NCBI GenBank assembly: GCA_013375475.1
Contig: JABXKD010000025.1
Location: 1-44,280, forward strand
Source: Promethearchaeota archaeon
Lineage (GTDB): Archaea; Asgardarchaeota; Lokiarchaeia; Sigyniarchaeales; SOKP01
Reading direction: 5' to 3'
Length of the DNA: 44,280 nucleotides
In this document: piece after piece, positions 24,807 through 33,310 of the stretch
How the letters are laid out: every line of letters starts with the position of its first letter
Position numbering within the stretch: position 1 is the stretch's first letter
Notes under the pieces: model-generated
Seen by the model: the letters and a program-made list of their open reading frames with translations, nothing else
Databases searched by the model: none
What the model was told of the DNA's origin: nothing
Made by a program: the position numbers and the translations under genes

Positions 24807-26714
24807 CTAAAATTTTTTTTTTTTTTTTTCCATAATTAAAATTAGTAATATAATGCAAAATAAAACAGTGAAAAATAGGGCACCAAATTCAAAACCGATG
24901 AATCTATTATAAGTTGAACAGGAATTACCGAAAATTGTATTATTTTCGCACTCCCATTCAAGTATACAATGATTATTACCAAATAAAATGTTATAAATTA
25001 TTTTGTTTTTATCGCTTGAATATAATTCTATTCCAATTATATTATTGCTCACAATATTATTATGAATTTGATTGGAATCAGAATAAACTAAATAGATACC
25101 TGTACCATTAGTACGCTCAACGATATTATTGGCGACATCGTTCATATCGCTAAATTCCAATTCGATTCCCTGATTGCCATTATCTATTACAATGTTTTCT
25201 TTAATTATGTTTATGTTACTGAAAACTAAATTAACTCCCCGATAAATATTGTTATTTGCTTCATTGTTTGATATTGTGTTGTGAATACAATAAAAATATA
25301 ATAGTATCCCGAGATATCTATTCTCATTTACCTTATTATCAATAATGTTGTTGTAATTGCATTTATCATACAATTTAATCCCGATATTGTTTCTATAAAT
25401 GATATTCTTAATAATAATATTTTCACTGCTGTTTTGCAGATAAATTCCTTCTTCAGAATTTAATGCTACAATATTATTGCTTATCATTATCTTATGAGAA
25501 AAGTGTATTGCAATTCCCCGAGAGCATCTATAAATACCTAAGTTTGCAATGATTGAATCCCAACAGTTGACCAATATTATTTGTCCTGCATTTAAGAAAT
25601 TACTTGTATCTAAACCCGACGTATTATTATAATAATAAAGAGGTTTAGCATTTACTAAATTTGAAGAATCAATATTATGCGTGGAAATTTGGTTAAAAGA
25701 ACCATCTAAACCTACTCCACACCCGTCCATAATATTACCCAAAAGCGTATTAAAAGTGCCTGTATTTTTTAACAATATTCCAAATTCGCTGGTAGTGTAT
25801 ATCTGGTTTATCTTAATAATGTTGTTACTACAGGATTCTTTTAACTCTATCCCATTTTTATTGGTCTTATTTATTATATTTGCTGATATTAGGTTACTAT
25901 TACTTCTAATAAGTTCAATACCATCGTTTTCACTATTTATTATAGAATTTCTTGAGATATTGCTATTATTACTCTCAAGTAAGGGAATTCCATATCCATT
26001 ATTGAAAACTTTATTTTCTACAATATCGTTTTCGTCGCTCTTATAAATGAAAATACCCCCCCAATGACTACTTGATACATCATTGTTTGAAATTGTATTT
26101 CCGTAACTACTGTAAATCCTCATACCGACATAATTATCGCTTAAATTATTTTCTGAAATTACATTAGAATGACTATAACCTAAATAAATACCATGATCAT
26201 TATGAGTTAGTATATTTTCAGAAATAGTGATATTACTACTATATAATAAATGAATCCCATCGATTTGTAGCCCAAGATTGAATGATAAGGTATTATTCAG
26301 TAAGAAGCCATTAATGCAATTATCCAATTTTATTCCCCCATTATCATAATCTGGACCAGCATTAGTTAAAGTGCAATTTCTAATTACAAAATACACATTT
26401 GAATTTCCAATATAAATGCAGTCTCTTTTTCCTTCGCCATCTATTACAAGATCTTCAATGACATAAGGATCAGAATAAGTGCCTGAACCAGTGCAATTTC
26501 CCGCAGCTTTAAAGGCAGCCCAACCAGAATTACCCTCTATATGTATTTTTCCCGATAGAGCTGAAGTTTTTAAATTATCATAATCATTGTAATCCGAATT
26601 TATATCGCGATCTCTGGCAGTAAACCTCGGGCTATTGATAAAAATAGGTGAGAAAGCGAAAAGGATTCCTAAAATTAATAGAATTATTGTTTTTGTTTTT
26701 CGATTTGATTTCAT
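24807..26714 (-). CDS. Exported right-handed beta-helix protein (NosD/PbH1 repeat type), membrane anchored
   Basis: 635-aa surface protein. Residues about 8-28 form a signal/anchor helix. From about 55 (GNSGWAAFKAAGNC, then GSGTYSDPYVIEDLVIDG, the usual entry motif) to about 590 it consists of Asn-rich rungs of about 22-24 residues with patterns such as NNIISNN and GIxLxxSxxN, diagnostic of parallel beta-helix (CASH/NosD) domains. The C-terminus reads FIGF (605-608), a hydrophobic helix, and EKKKKKF. The lysines are encoded by a 17-A run, prone to slippage. Such proteins bind or cleave polysaccharides or serve as surface adhesins; no catalytic residue can be assigned. It is monocistronic, between repeat copies 4 and 5. 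Confidence 0.85.
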   Translation of the reverse strand: MKSNRKTKTIILLILGILFAFSPIFINSPRFTARDRDINSDYNDYDNLKTSALSGKIHIEGNSGWAAFKAAGNCTGSGTYSDPYVIEDLVIDGEGKRDCIYIGNSNVYFVIRNCTLTNAGPDYDNGGIKLDNCINGFLLNNTLSFNLGLQIDGIHLLYSSNITISENILTHNDHGIYLGYSHSNVISENNLSDNYVGMRIYSSYGNTISNNDVSSSHWGGIFIYKSDENDIVENKVFNNGYGIPLLESNNSNISRNSIINSENDGIELIRSNSNLISANIINKTNKNGIELKESCSNNIIKINQIYTTSEFGILLKNTGTFNTLLGNIMDGCGVGLDGSFNQISTHNIDSSNLVNAKPLYYYNNTSGLDTSNFLNAGQIILVNCWDSIIANLGIYRCSRGIAIHFSHKIMISNNIVALNSEEGIYLQNSSENIIIKNIIYRNNIGIKLYDKCNYNNIIDNKVNENRYLGILLYFYCIHNTISNNEANNNIYRGVNLVFSNINIIKENIVIDNGNQGIELEFSDMNDVANNIVERTNGTGIYLVYSDSNQIHNNIVSNNIIGIELYSSDKNKIIYNILFGNNHCILEWECENNTIFGNSCSTYNRFIGFEFGALFFTVLFCIILLILIMEKKKKKF

Positions 26715-26881
26715 TCCTATTTCATCAATATTTACTCGATTATATTAAAACAAAATTAAGATAAGAGAATATTTATAGTTTTACAGATTTGTTAATTTCA
26801 AAGGAAATTGGAAAGTAATATATAGATATTTGAGCCTTTTTAAATTTTGTCCCAATTTTCTGTGAAAATTGAATGGAAAGG

Positions 26882-26911
26882 TAAATTCAGAATCTGATTT
26901 CCTTGAAAATT
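26882..26911 (+). repeat. Dispersed double-palindrome repeat, copy 5
   Basis: Core with centres AAT and CTT: TCAG-AAT-CTGA, then TTTC-CTT-GAAA. Left flank AATGGAAAGG matches copy 2 and the half-copy. It is 168 bp upstream of the ATG of the beta-helix gene. Confidence 0.8.
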
Positions 26912-26993
26912 TCCATGAAAAATCATTAAAAATCCATTTTAGTAGTGAAAAAGGGCCACTACTGTAACAATAGAATCGAGTAAAAAGAATAGA

Positions 26994-27749
26994 TTACTTG
27001 GATAATCCAAGTTCCTTGAACTGGTTTTGGACCCCTGCCTTAAGGTAGAAAAGATCATTTCCAAGTGTACAGAAGTCGTAGCCTTTAGCGATCCGCTCTG
27101 GGATAGTTTTACCGGATCCAAGGTGGATTCCAGCACTGATCCCGTGATCCCTTGCGGCGTCGTAGACCTTGTCAATTGCAGTCTGAATGTCTGGGTGGCT
27201 CATGTTACCGAGGTGTCCGTGACTTGCGGATAGGTCAGAAGGTCCGATGTACACAACGTCGATCCCATCAGTGGAGCAGATATCATTTATGTTGGAAACC
27301 GCCTCAACAGTTTCGATCTGTGCGACGACAAGAATCTCCTCGTCCGCAGTCAGCAAGTAATCGGGGTCAAACATAGCGGCCCTTCTTGGCCCACAACCCC
27401 TGAGACCTGCCGGGGCGTATCTTGTCGCCTTGACGGCCATCTCGGCATCCTTCTTGTTGTTTATCCAGGGCACCACGACTCCATGTGCGCCTATATCGAG
27501 CACTCTTTTGATGGCTACTAAGTCGTTCCACCATACACGAACAATTGGGGTTGTTTTGGTATCTGGACGCATTGCCTGTATGAGCGTTTGTGCCATAAGA
27601 TGGTCTAGTGGGGCGTGTTCTGTATCGATAACGAAGTAATCAAAGCCAAAGCTGGACATGAGCTCACATACGATTGGACTCTCGATTGTGATCCATGTTC
27701 CGTACTGTTGTTTTCCTGCCTTAAGGTTCTTCTTTAAAATATTCTCCAC
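26994..27749 (-). CDS. HpcH/HpaI-family aldolase, probably acquired
   Basis: Class II, divalent-metal-dependent aldolase of 251 aa acting on 2-keto-3-deoxy sugar acids or 4-hydroxy-2-oxo acids. Catalytic His45 is in DTEHAPLD, substrate-binding Arg71 is in PIVRVWW, the metal ligands are E146 in AQIETVEA and D172 in IGPSDLS, and the GLRGCGPRRA loop is at 115-124. The start is GTG at 27749. Like the Fe-S gene at 23445-24647, it is clearly GC-richer than the surrounding DNA, pointing to horizontal transfer. With a fucosidase nearby, a 2-keto-3-deoxy-fuconate or rhamnonate aldolase role is tempting, but the specificity cannot be read from sequence. Confidence 0.88.
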   Translation of the reverse strand: MENILKKNLKAGKQQYGTWITIESPIVCELMSSFGFDYFVIDTEHAPLDHLMAQTLIQAMRPDTKTTPIVRVWWNDLVAIKRVLDIGAHGVVVPWINNKKDAEMAVKATRYAPAGLRGCGPRRAAMFDPDYLLTADEEILVVAQIETVEAVSNINDICSTDGIDVVYIGPSDLSASHGHLGNMSHPDIQTAIDKVYDAARDHGISAGIHLGSGKTIPERIAKGYDFCTLGNDLFYLKAGVQNQFKELGLSK

Positions 27750-27902
27750 TTTTCTTACCGTCAGATTTTAAGTCGTTTTTCTATTGCGTATTGAACTATA
27801 TAAAAGCTTGAAATAATTAAAACTAAATGAAAATTTGGTAATAACCAGTATACACAACGAATAAACTAGAATTTGAAATAAGAAAGAAAAGAAAAATGAA
27901 AA

Positions 27903-29102
27903 TTAAATATTTTCTATTATCGTAGCTTCCGAAAGTCCTCCACCACCACATAAAGTGGCTAAACCGTAAGAAGAGTTCCTTCTTTTCATTTCGTGAATTA
28001 GGGTTACGATAATTCTCGCACCAGTACAGCCTACAGGATGCCCTAATCCAATTCCTGAACCATTAACATTAGTTATGTCATTGTTCCAATTTAATTCTTC
28101 AGCCACGGCGCAGTATTGCGCAGCAAATGCTTCGTTGCATTCAATTAAATCTAGATCTTTTAGTTCCATATTCGCTTGCTTTAGTGCTAATGGTGTTGAA
28201 TACATTGGGCCCATACCCATGTATTTAGGATCGTTCCCTATTTTAGCAATTGTTTTTATTTTGGCGAGTGGAGTTAAACCTAATTCTTGAGCTTTGGCAT
28301 TAGTAGCTAACAAGACAACACAAGCTCCATCGTTTATCCCTGAAGCGTTCCCTGCTGTAACTGTTCCGTCCTTCTTAAATGCCGGCCTTAATTTTTGGAG
28401 TGCCTCCATTGATTGACCAGGTCTAAAATGTTCGTCCTTTTCGAATAGATAAGTTTTCTTACGTGTTTTTACTTCTATAGGCACTATTTCATCTTTAAAT
28501 GTACCATTATTAGTTGCATTTTCAGCGTTGTTCTGAGAACACAATGCGACCTCGTCTTGCATTTGACGAGTGATCCCATATTTTTCGGCAATATATTCGG
28601 CTGTCATACCCATTATATATGAATCTTGGGGGGCATAGATCTTACTTCACGCGTACAATCCTTCCATAATTCCACATACCATTTCTTTGTTGTCCAATCG
28701 CGCACCAAATCGAGCTGACGGTAAGTAGTAGGGGATGTTACTCATGCTCTCAACACCGCCCGCTAGCACGACATCACCGTGCCCTGCTAAAATATCAACC
28801 ATTCCTGCCCTTACTGCTTCCATTGCAGAAGTACAAACTCTGTTAATAGTCATTGCTGGGACTTCAACTGGTATCCCAGCCATAAATGACGCTACTCTCG
28901 CTACGTTCATCTCATAACTTGACTCATTGCAGCAGCCACTTTTGATATCAGATATCACTGACGGATCGATTCCAGTCGATTCCACACAATCTTTTATCAT
29001 TAAACTTAACAATTGACTTGCCTTATAAGGTAAAAGAGATCCTCCAAAAGAACCAATTGCAGTCCTTTTAGCATAACATATGACTACTTCTTTACTTTCC
29101 AT
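27903..29102 (-). pseudogene. Thiolase duplicate interrupted by one in-frame TGA
   Basis: A near copy of the thiolase at 11405-12604, exactly the same length (399 codons from ATG 29102), with all catalytic residues retained: NRVCTSAMEA, NEAFAAQ, GLGHPVGCTGAR, LCGGGG. A single TGA at 28647-28649 replaces the GGA codon for Gly152; before and after it the frame is fully conserved. The change is one base (GGA to TGA), so it is either a young pseudogene or a base error in the assembly. An upstream ATG nine codons earlier (29129) is also in frame, but the copy-1 start argues for 29102. TGA is used as a normal stop by other genes here, so recoding is unlikely. Confidence 0.85.
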
Positions 29103-29207
29103 TATTTTTCCAACTTTAATTTTTTTCAAATATAAATGTTAAATCATAACGATTTATTAGAAAAAGTAATCGTAGATAATAATTATTTTTATTGTCTTCA
29201 AAAAAAA
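29103..29207 (-). promoter_or_regulatory. Upstream region of thiolase duplicate, paralogous to 11300-11404
   Basis: Gap-free 105-bp match (about 85% by hand) to the DNA before the intact thiolase, showing that gene and promoter were duplicated together. The match fades at the T-run corresponding to 29200-29207. Confidence 0.6.
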
Positions 29208-29269
29208 CCCGAATTTACGTAAAAAATCTAAAACTAGGAAAATAGAGGCTCTTGTCAAATCTAGAAATA

Positions 29270-29298
29270 AAATTCAGAGTCTGATTTCGATGAAAATT
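29270..29298 (+). repeat. Dispersed double-palindrome repeat, copy 6
   Basis: Core with centres AGT and GAT: TCAG-AGT-CTGA, then TTTC-GAT-GAAA. One extra A lies at the left edge. The right flank ATTCCTTTGAAA resembles copy 1. It lies 168 bp upstream of the preferred ATG of the broken thiolase and 151 bp before the dehydrogenase at 29421. Confidence 0.78.
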
Positions 29299-29420
29299 CC
29301 TTTGAAAAACACTTTTCTATATATCAATTCAAAATACTTAATTATTAAGCCTTCTAGAATGCTAATATTATAAATATTAAGAATATTTTATCTTTTTAAA
29401 GAATATATTAGATTGACAAG

Positions 29421-30458
29421 ATGAAAAATATGAAGCAAGAAGTAGTGACTGCTCCAGGTAAAATAGAATTTCGCGATATTCCGATTCCTGAATTAGAAGA
29501 AAATGATGTTCTCGTAAAAATGATGAGAATTGGAGTGTGTGGAAGTGATATTCACGTCTATCATGGGAAACATCCATATACCGACTATCCTATTACCCAA
29601 GGTCATGAAGTCTCTGGGAAAATTGAAAAAATTGGGTTAAATGTAAAGAATCTTAAACCAGGCGATAAAGTGACGATTTTACCTCAAGAAGTTTGCAATC
29701 AATGTTATCCATGTACTCACGGAATGAATCACATTTGCGATGATCTAAAAGTAATGGGTTTCCAAACCACTGGTGCAGGTTCAGAATTTTTTGCTATCGA
29801 TGCTGAAAAGGTCATTAAACTCCCGGAAAATATGACATATGAACAAGGTGCAATGATTGAGCCATGTGCAGTAGCAGTGCATGCCGTATCAAGAGGTGGT
29901 GATATTTCAGAGTTTAATATTCTAGTACTTGGAGCAGGTCCAATCGGAAATCTAGTAGGACAAGCTGCAAAAGCTCTTGGGGCTAAAGCAGTTATGATTA
30001 CGGATTTAAGTGATTTTCGATTGGGAATCGCAAAAGAGGTTGGGATTAACTTTACCATAAATCCAACAAAACAAAATTTGTCTGAAGAGATTGTGAATGT
30101 ATTTGGGCCAGATAAAGCAGATTTAATAATCGAATGTGTTGGTATCAATGAAACTATAGACGCTGCAATTGGAAACGCAAGAAAGGGGTCAGATATTATA
30201 ATTGTTGGTGTTTTTGGACAAAAACCTTCCATTGATTTAGGATTGGTGCAAGATCGTGAGCTTATATTGATTGGTAGTTTGATGTACCAAGCTGATGATT
30301 ACATTAAAGCGATTGAGCTTGTAGATAATAAAAAAATCATCCTCGACTCATTAATGACGATGCATTTCCCATTCAAGGATTATGATAGAGCGTATAAATA
30401 TATTGATGATAAAAAAGATAAAGTAATGAAAATTTTTATTGATGTAAACAAAGAATAG
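29421..30458 (+). CDS. Zinc-dependent medium-chain alcohol/polyol dehydrogenase
   Basis: NAD(P)-dependent MDR dehydrogenase, 345 aa. Catalytic zinc ligands are C40 in GVCGSD, H62-E63 in GHEVSG, and E147 in IEPCAVAVHA. The structural zinc lobe has C92, C95, C98 and C106. The Rossmann motif is GAGPIG at 171-176. The sequence type is close to sorbitol/threonine/2,3-butanediol dehydrogenases. Its stop (30456-30458) abuts the next dehydrogenase gene, so the two are cotranscribed. With a fucosidase just downstream, oxidation of a sugar or sugar-derived diol is plausible but not shown. Confidence 0.92.
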   Translation: MKNMKQEVVTAPGKIEFRDIPIPELEENDVLVKMMRIGVCGSDIHVYHGKHPYTDYPITQGHEVSGKIEKIGLNVKNLKPGDKVTILPQEVCNQCYPCTHGMNHICDDLKVMGFQTTGAGSEFFAIDAEKVIKLPENMTYEQGAMIEPCAVAVHAVSRGGDISEFNILVLGAGPIGNLVGQAAKALGAKAVMITDLSDFRLGIAKEVGINFTINPTKQNLSEEIVNVFGPDKADLIIECVGINETIDAAIGNARKGSDIIIVGVFGQKPSIDLGLVQDRELILIGSLMYQADDYIKAIELVDNKKIILDSLMTMHFPFKDYDRAYKYIDDKKDKVMKIFIDVNKE

Positions 30459-30467
30459 GTGGAAGAA

Positions 30468-31634
30468 ATGAAAAGTTTTGATTATTATAATCCTACTGAT
30501 ATTAGATTTGGATGGGGTAGGGTTGAAGAAATTGGAGAAATATTATCTCAATATGGAAAGAAATGTTTAATGGTAACAGGGTCTGGTAAAAGTTTAGAAC
30601 CCATTAGAGAAAAAATAACAAAACTGTGTCAAGACAAGGGGATCAGTGTTATACGTTTCAATGGTGTTTCTACTAATCCGACGACTGATATGGTAAACTT
30701 TGGTACGGAAATAGCTAAAAAAAATGATGTGGATGTAATTCTAGGCGTAGGAGGGGGCTCGTCTATTGATGTAGCAAAAGCCATTTCAGTAGGAGTCACT
30801 CACGAAGGTGAGGCATGGGAATATCGTGTAATAGATGGAAAATCGATAGAAGATAAATTATTACCAATTATAGCAGTGACCACAACCGCAGGAACCGGAA
30901 CGGAGGTAACCCCGGTTTCAGTAATAACAAATCCTGCCATACATTTGAAATACGCCCTAGCAGACAAATTATTATGCCCAAATGTTGCCATAATTGATCC
31001 AGAGTTAACTAAAACAATGTCTGCTCATATCACAGCTGCAACAGGTTGGGACGCTTTTTGCCACTCATTTGAAAGTTATACTTCTCACACGAGTGCTAGT
31101 GAATATGTAGATATGCATGCTTTGGAGAGTATGAGACTAGTTATTAAGAATTTACCAATAGCAATGAAGAATAGTGAAAACCGTGAAGCAAGGGAAGCTC
31201 TTCATTGGGCAAATACTCTTGGGGGACTATCCATTTCTAATGCAGGCGTAACACTACCACATGGTATAGGAATGGCCATAGGGGGTAATGCTTCCCACAT
31301 CCATCACGGTGAAGCATTGGCTTTAGTGTATCCTGAAATAAATCGCTGGACTTGGAAGCATAAGATTAAAAAATATGCAGATGTAGGGAGACTATTCAAT
31401 CCTGCCTTAAAGGATGAACCAGATAAGGTAGCTGCAGAAAAAGCATGTGATGAGATGGATAATTTCTTAAGAGAAATCGGAATGTGGATGAGTTTCAAGG
31501 ATAAAAATGTGCCTAAAAGTACATTAAAAGTAATTGGGAAAGATACTTTTAAACTACCCGATTATGAAAATCATGCAAAAGTGGCAACCGCAGATGATGT
31601 AATGGCTCTACTCAAAAAGAGCTATGATCGATGA
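30468..31634 (+). CDS. Iron-containing alcohol dehydrogenase (group III, BdhA/YqhD-like)
   Basis: 388-aa NAD(P)H-linked alcohol/aldehyde oxidoreductase. The N-terminal MKSFDYYNPTDIRFGWG is characteristic of the butanol dehydrogenase branch. The nucleotide site GVGGGSSIDVAKAI and the TTTAGTGTEVTP segment are intact. Metal ligands are readable as WDAFCHSFE, LPHGIG and HIHHGEA. A GTG at 30459 directly follows the previous stop, but the ATG at 30468 has AGGTGGA upstream and matches the family start, so it is preferred. Likely role: reduction of aldehydes such as lactaldehyde from deoxy-sugar breakdown, inferred from context. Confidence 0.92.
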   Translation: MKSFDYYNPTDIRFGWGRVEEIGEILSQYGKKCLMVTGSGKSLEPIREKITKLCQDKGISVIRFNGVSTNPTTDMVNFGTEIAKKNDVDVILGVGGGSSIDVAKAISVGVTHEGEAWEYRVIDGKSIEDKLLPIIAVTTTAGTGTEVTPVSVITNPAIHLKYALADKLLCPNVAIIDPELTKTMSAHITAATGWDAFCHSFESYTSHTSASEYVDMHALESMRLVIKNLPIAMKNSENREAREALHWANTLGGLSISNAGVTLPHGIGMAIGGNASHIHHGEALALVYPEINRWTWKHKIKKYADVGRLFNPALKDEPDKVAAEKACDEMDNFLREIGMWMSFKDKNVPKSTLKVIGKDTFKLPDYENHAKVATADDVMALLKKSYDR

Positions 31635-31677
31635 AGATTATTAAGATAAAAAATAAGCAAATTTTTGCTTCCCTAAT

Positions 31678-33171
31678 TTAATTCAATCTTGAAATTTTGA
31701 AAACATATGCGTGGTTGCAAGGTTTTTCATTTGGAGTCTTTATTTTAAGACCAAATTCCGTTAGTTCCCATTCCAATTCTTTATCAACGCCTAACATCTT
31801 AATGGATCTAATGTCCGATTCATCCATTATGTAATAAGACTTTGCTTCTCCCTGTCGTAAAATTTTTCTATAAGATTTCCTCAAGGTCTTAATTTTGAAT
31901 TCCTCGCCAGGCCATCCAAGGGTAATGGCATAAATTGCGTTATCCTTCACTGTAAATCTGATATCCTTAGCAGTATACTTTACTTCTGCGTATTCGCTGA
32001 ACATTCCTCCTCTCGCAAGTTTTGTTTTCCCCTCACCAGCGGTAAACCATGGAGTTGTGTTATAAATTGCTTCTCCATTAACTTCAAGCCATTTTCCTAT
32101 TTGAAGAAGGCAATTTTTCGCGGGATCAGGAATTTCACCGTTTGCTTTCGGTCCAAAATTCAGCAGAAGAGACCCATTTTTAGATACCCGATCTACTAAA
32201 TTATGAACAAGCGTGTCTCCTGATTTGTATCCTGCCTCTTTTACATAGGACCATGCTCCTTGGTCGTCAACTGATGAATCGGTTATCCATTTATAATTTG
32301 TTAAATTTTCAGCCCTACCCAATTCAAAATCTAGAATTCCAATGTTAGGGGGTAAATTACGTAGTTTGTAAGTTACGGCAACTTCCTTTCCCCACTCTTC
32401 AGCTTTATTGAAATAATATGCAAGCATTTCTCTCTTGTATTTATCAGGAAGCTTCCCCAATCCAAAGTCAAACCATATGAGATCAGGCTTATAATTATCT
32501 AAAACCTCAATAACTTTTGCTTTCCAATTATCAAGATATTCCTTGCTTGGTTTAGCTTGATGAATCCATCTCCATTGTAAGTTAATTTTTGAATCTTCAT
32601 CGTGGATTGGTCCATATAATCCCGAATATTCCGGGTTTGATGTATCATAATCTTTGTTCCAGTGAGGGAAAAACCAGTGGTTCTCGGCGTGATGAAACGC
32701 CACCATGAATTTCAAACCTTGTCTTCTGATTGCTTTTTCCATCTCACCAACAGTATCTCTTTTGGGGCCCATTTGAGCAGCATTCCATTTCGTCACCTTA
32801 CTATCCCACATCGCAAAGCCGTCATGGTGTATACAAACTGGCCCCGCAAATTTAGCTCCTACTTGCTTAAAGAGTTTTGCCCAATCATCGGGATTAAATT
32901 TATTTGCTGTGAATAAGGGTATAAAATCCTTGTATCCGAATTCCGAGGGATGACCATAAGTTTTTGTATGATGTTTAAATTGGGGAGTCCCCTTTTGATA
33001 CATGGCATGACCATACCAAGATCCGTTTTTGGCCGTTTTTGGCCCGAATGCCGGGACGGAATAAATTCCCCAATGGTAATAGATACCATATTTAGCATCA
33101 TCAAGCCATTCTGGATTTTTATGCTTTTTTAGGGAATTCCAAGTTGGTTTATATTTTTCTTTAGAGCTCAT
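31678..33171 (-). CDS. Alpha-L-fucosidase, GH29, cytosolic
   Basis: Releases alpha-linked L-fucose. The 497-aa protein carries the GH29 landmarks: WLDDAKYGIYYHWGIYSVP (22-40), the HHDGF motif at 115-119, and the nucleophile Asp235 in PDLIWFDFGLG. A C-terminal beta-sandwich region (about 370-497) follows. There is no signal peptide, so it would act on imported oligosaccharides, which suits the ABC importer in the same window. AGGAAGGA precedes the ATG at a suitable distance. It converges with the two dehydrogenase genes (43 bp between ends). Confidence 0.93.
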   Translation of the reverse strand: MSSKEKYKPTWNSLKKHKNPEWLDDAKYGIYYHWGIYSVPAFGPKTAKNGSWYGHAMYQKGTPQFKHHTKTYGHPSEFGYKDFIPLFTANKFNPDDWAKLFKQVGAKFAGPVCIHHDGFAMWDSKVTKWNAAQMGPKRDTVGEMEKAIRRQGLKFMVAFHHAENHWFFPHWNKDYDTSNPEYSGLYGPIHDEDSKINLQWRWIHQAKPSKEYLDNWKAKVIEVLDNYKPDLIWFDFGLGKLPDKYKREMLAYYFNKAEEWGKEVAVTYKLRNLPPNIGILDFELGRAENLTNYKWITDSSVDDQGAWSYVKEAGYKSGDTLVHNLVDRVSKNGSLLLNFGPKANGEIPDPAKNCLLQIGKWLEVNGEAIYNTTPWFTAGEGKTKLARGGMFSEYAEVKYTAKDIRFTVKDNAIYAITLGWPGEEFKIKTLRKSYRKILRQGEAKSYYIMDESDIRSIKMLGVDKELEWELTEFGLKIKTPNEKPCNHAYVFKISRLN

Positions 33172-33310
33172 ATTTATTATTATCCTTCCTAATTTTAATC
33201 TCTTCTGATTGGATAGGAAAATCCATTTTCCTCACGAATTCAACAATTTTTTCTAATATAATTAATTATCAATTATAACGAGATTTTTTTAAAATTGGTT
33301 CATAAATAAA

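Noticed and set aside
24812..24830. T17 run at the end of the beta-helix gene as a terminator for the plus-strand Fe-S gene
   Set aside because: It encodes the lysine tail of the minus-strand protein. A dual role is possible, but no independent support is seen.
27760..27775. GTCAGATTTTA near the aldolase start as a degenerate repeat copy
   Set aside because: It lacks the TCAG/CTGA inverted pair and the second box, so it is not counted as a copy.
28647..28649. In-frame TGA in the thiolase copy as UGA-glycine recoding or selenocysteine
   Set aside because: The intact copy has Gly at this position, not Cys or Sec, and TGA serves as an ordinary stop in several genes here (for example at 34165 and 38293).
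15624..29298. CRISPR array or insertion-sequence ends for the dispersed repeat
   Set aside because: Spacings are kilobases, not spacer-sized, and no transposase, target duplication or terminal inverted pair was found.
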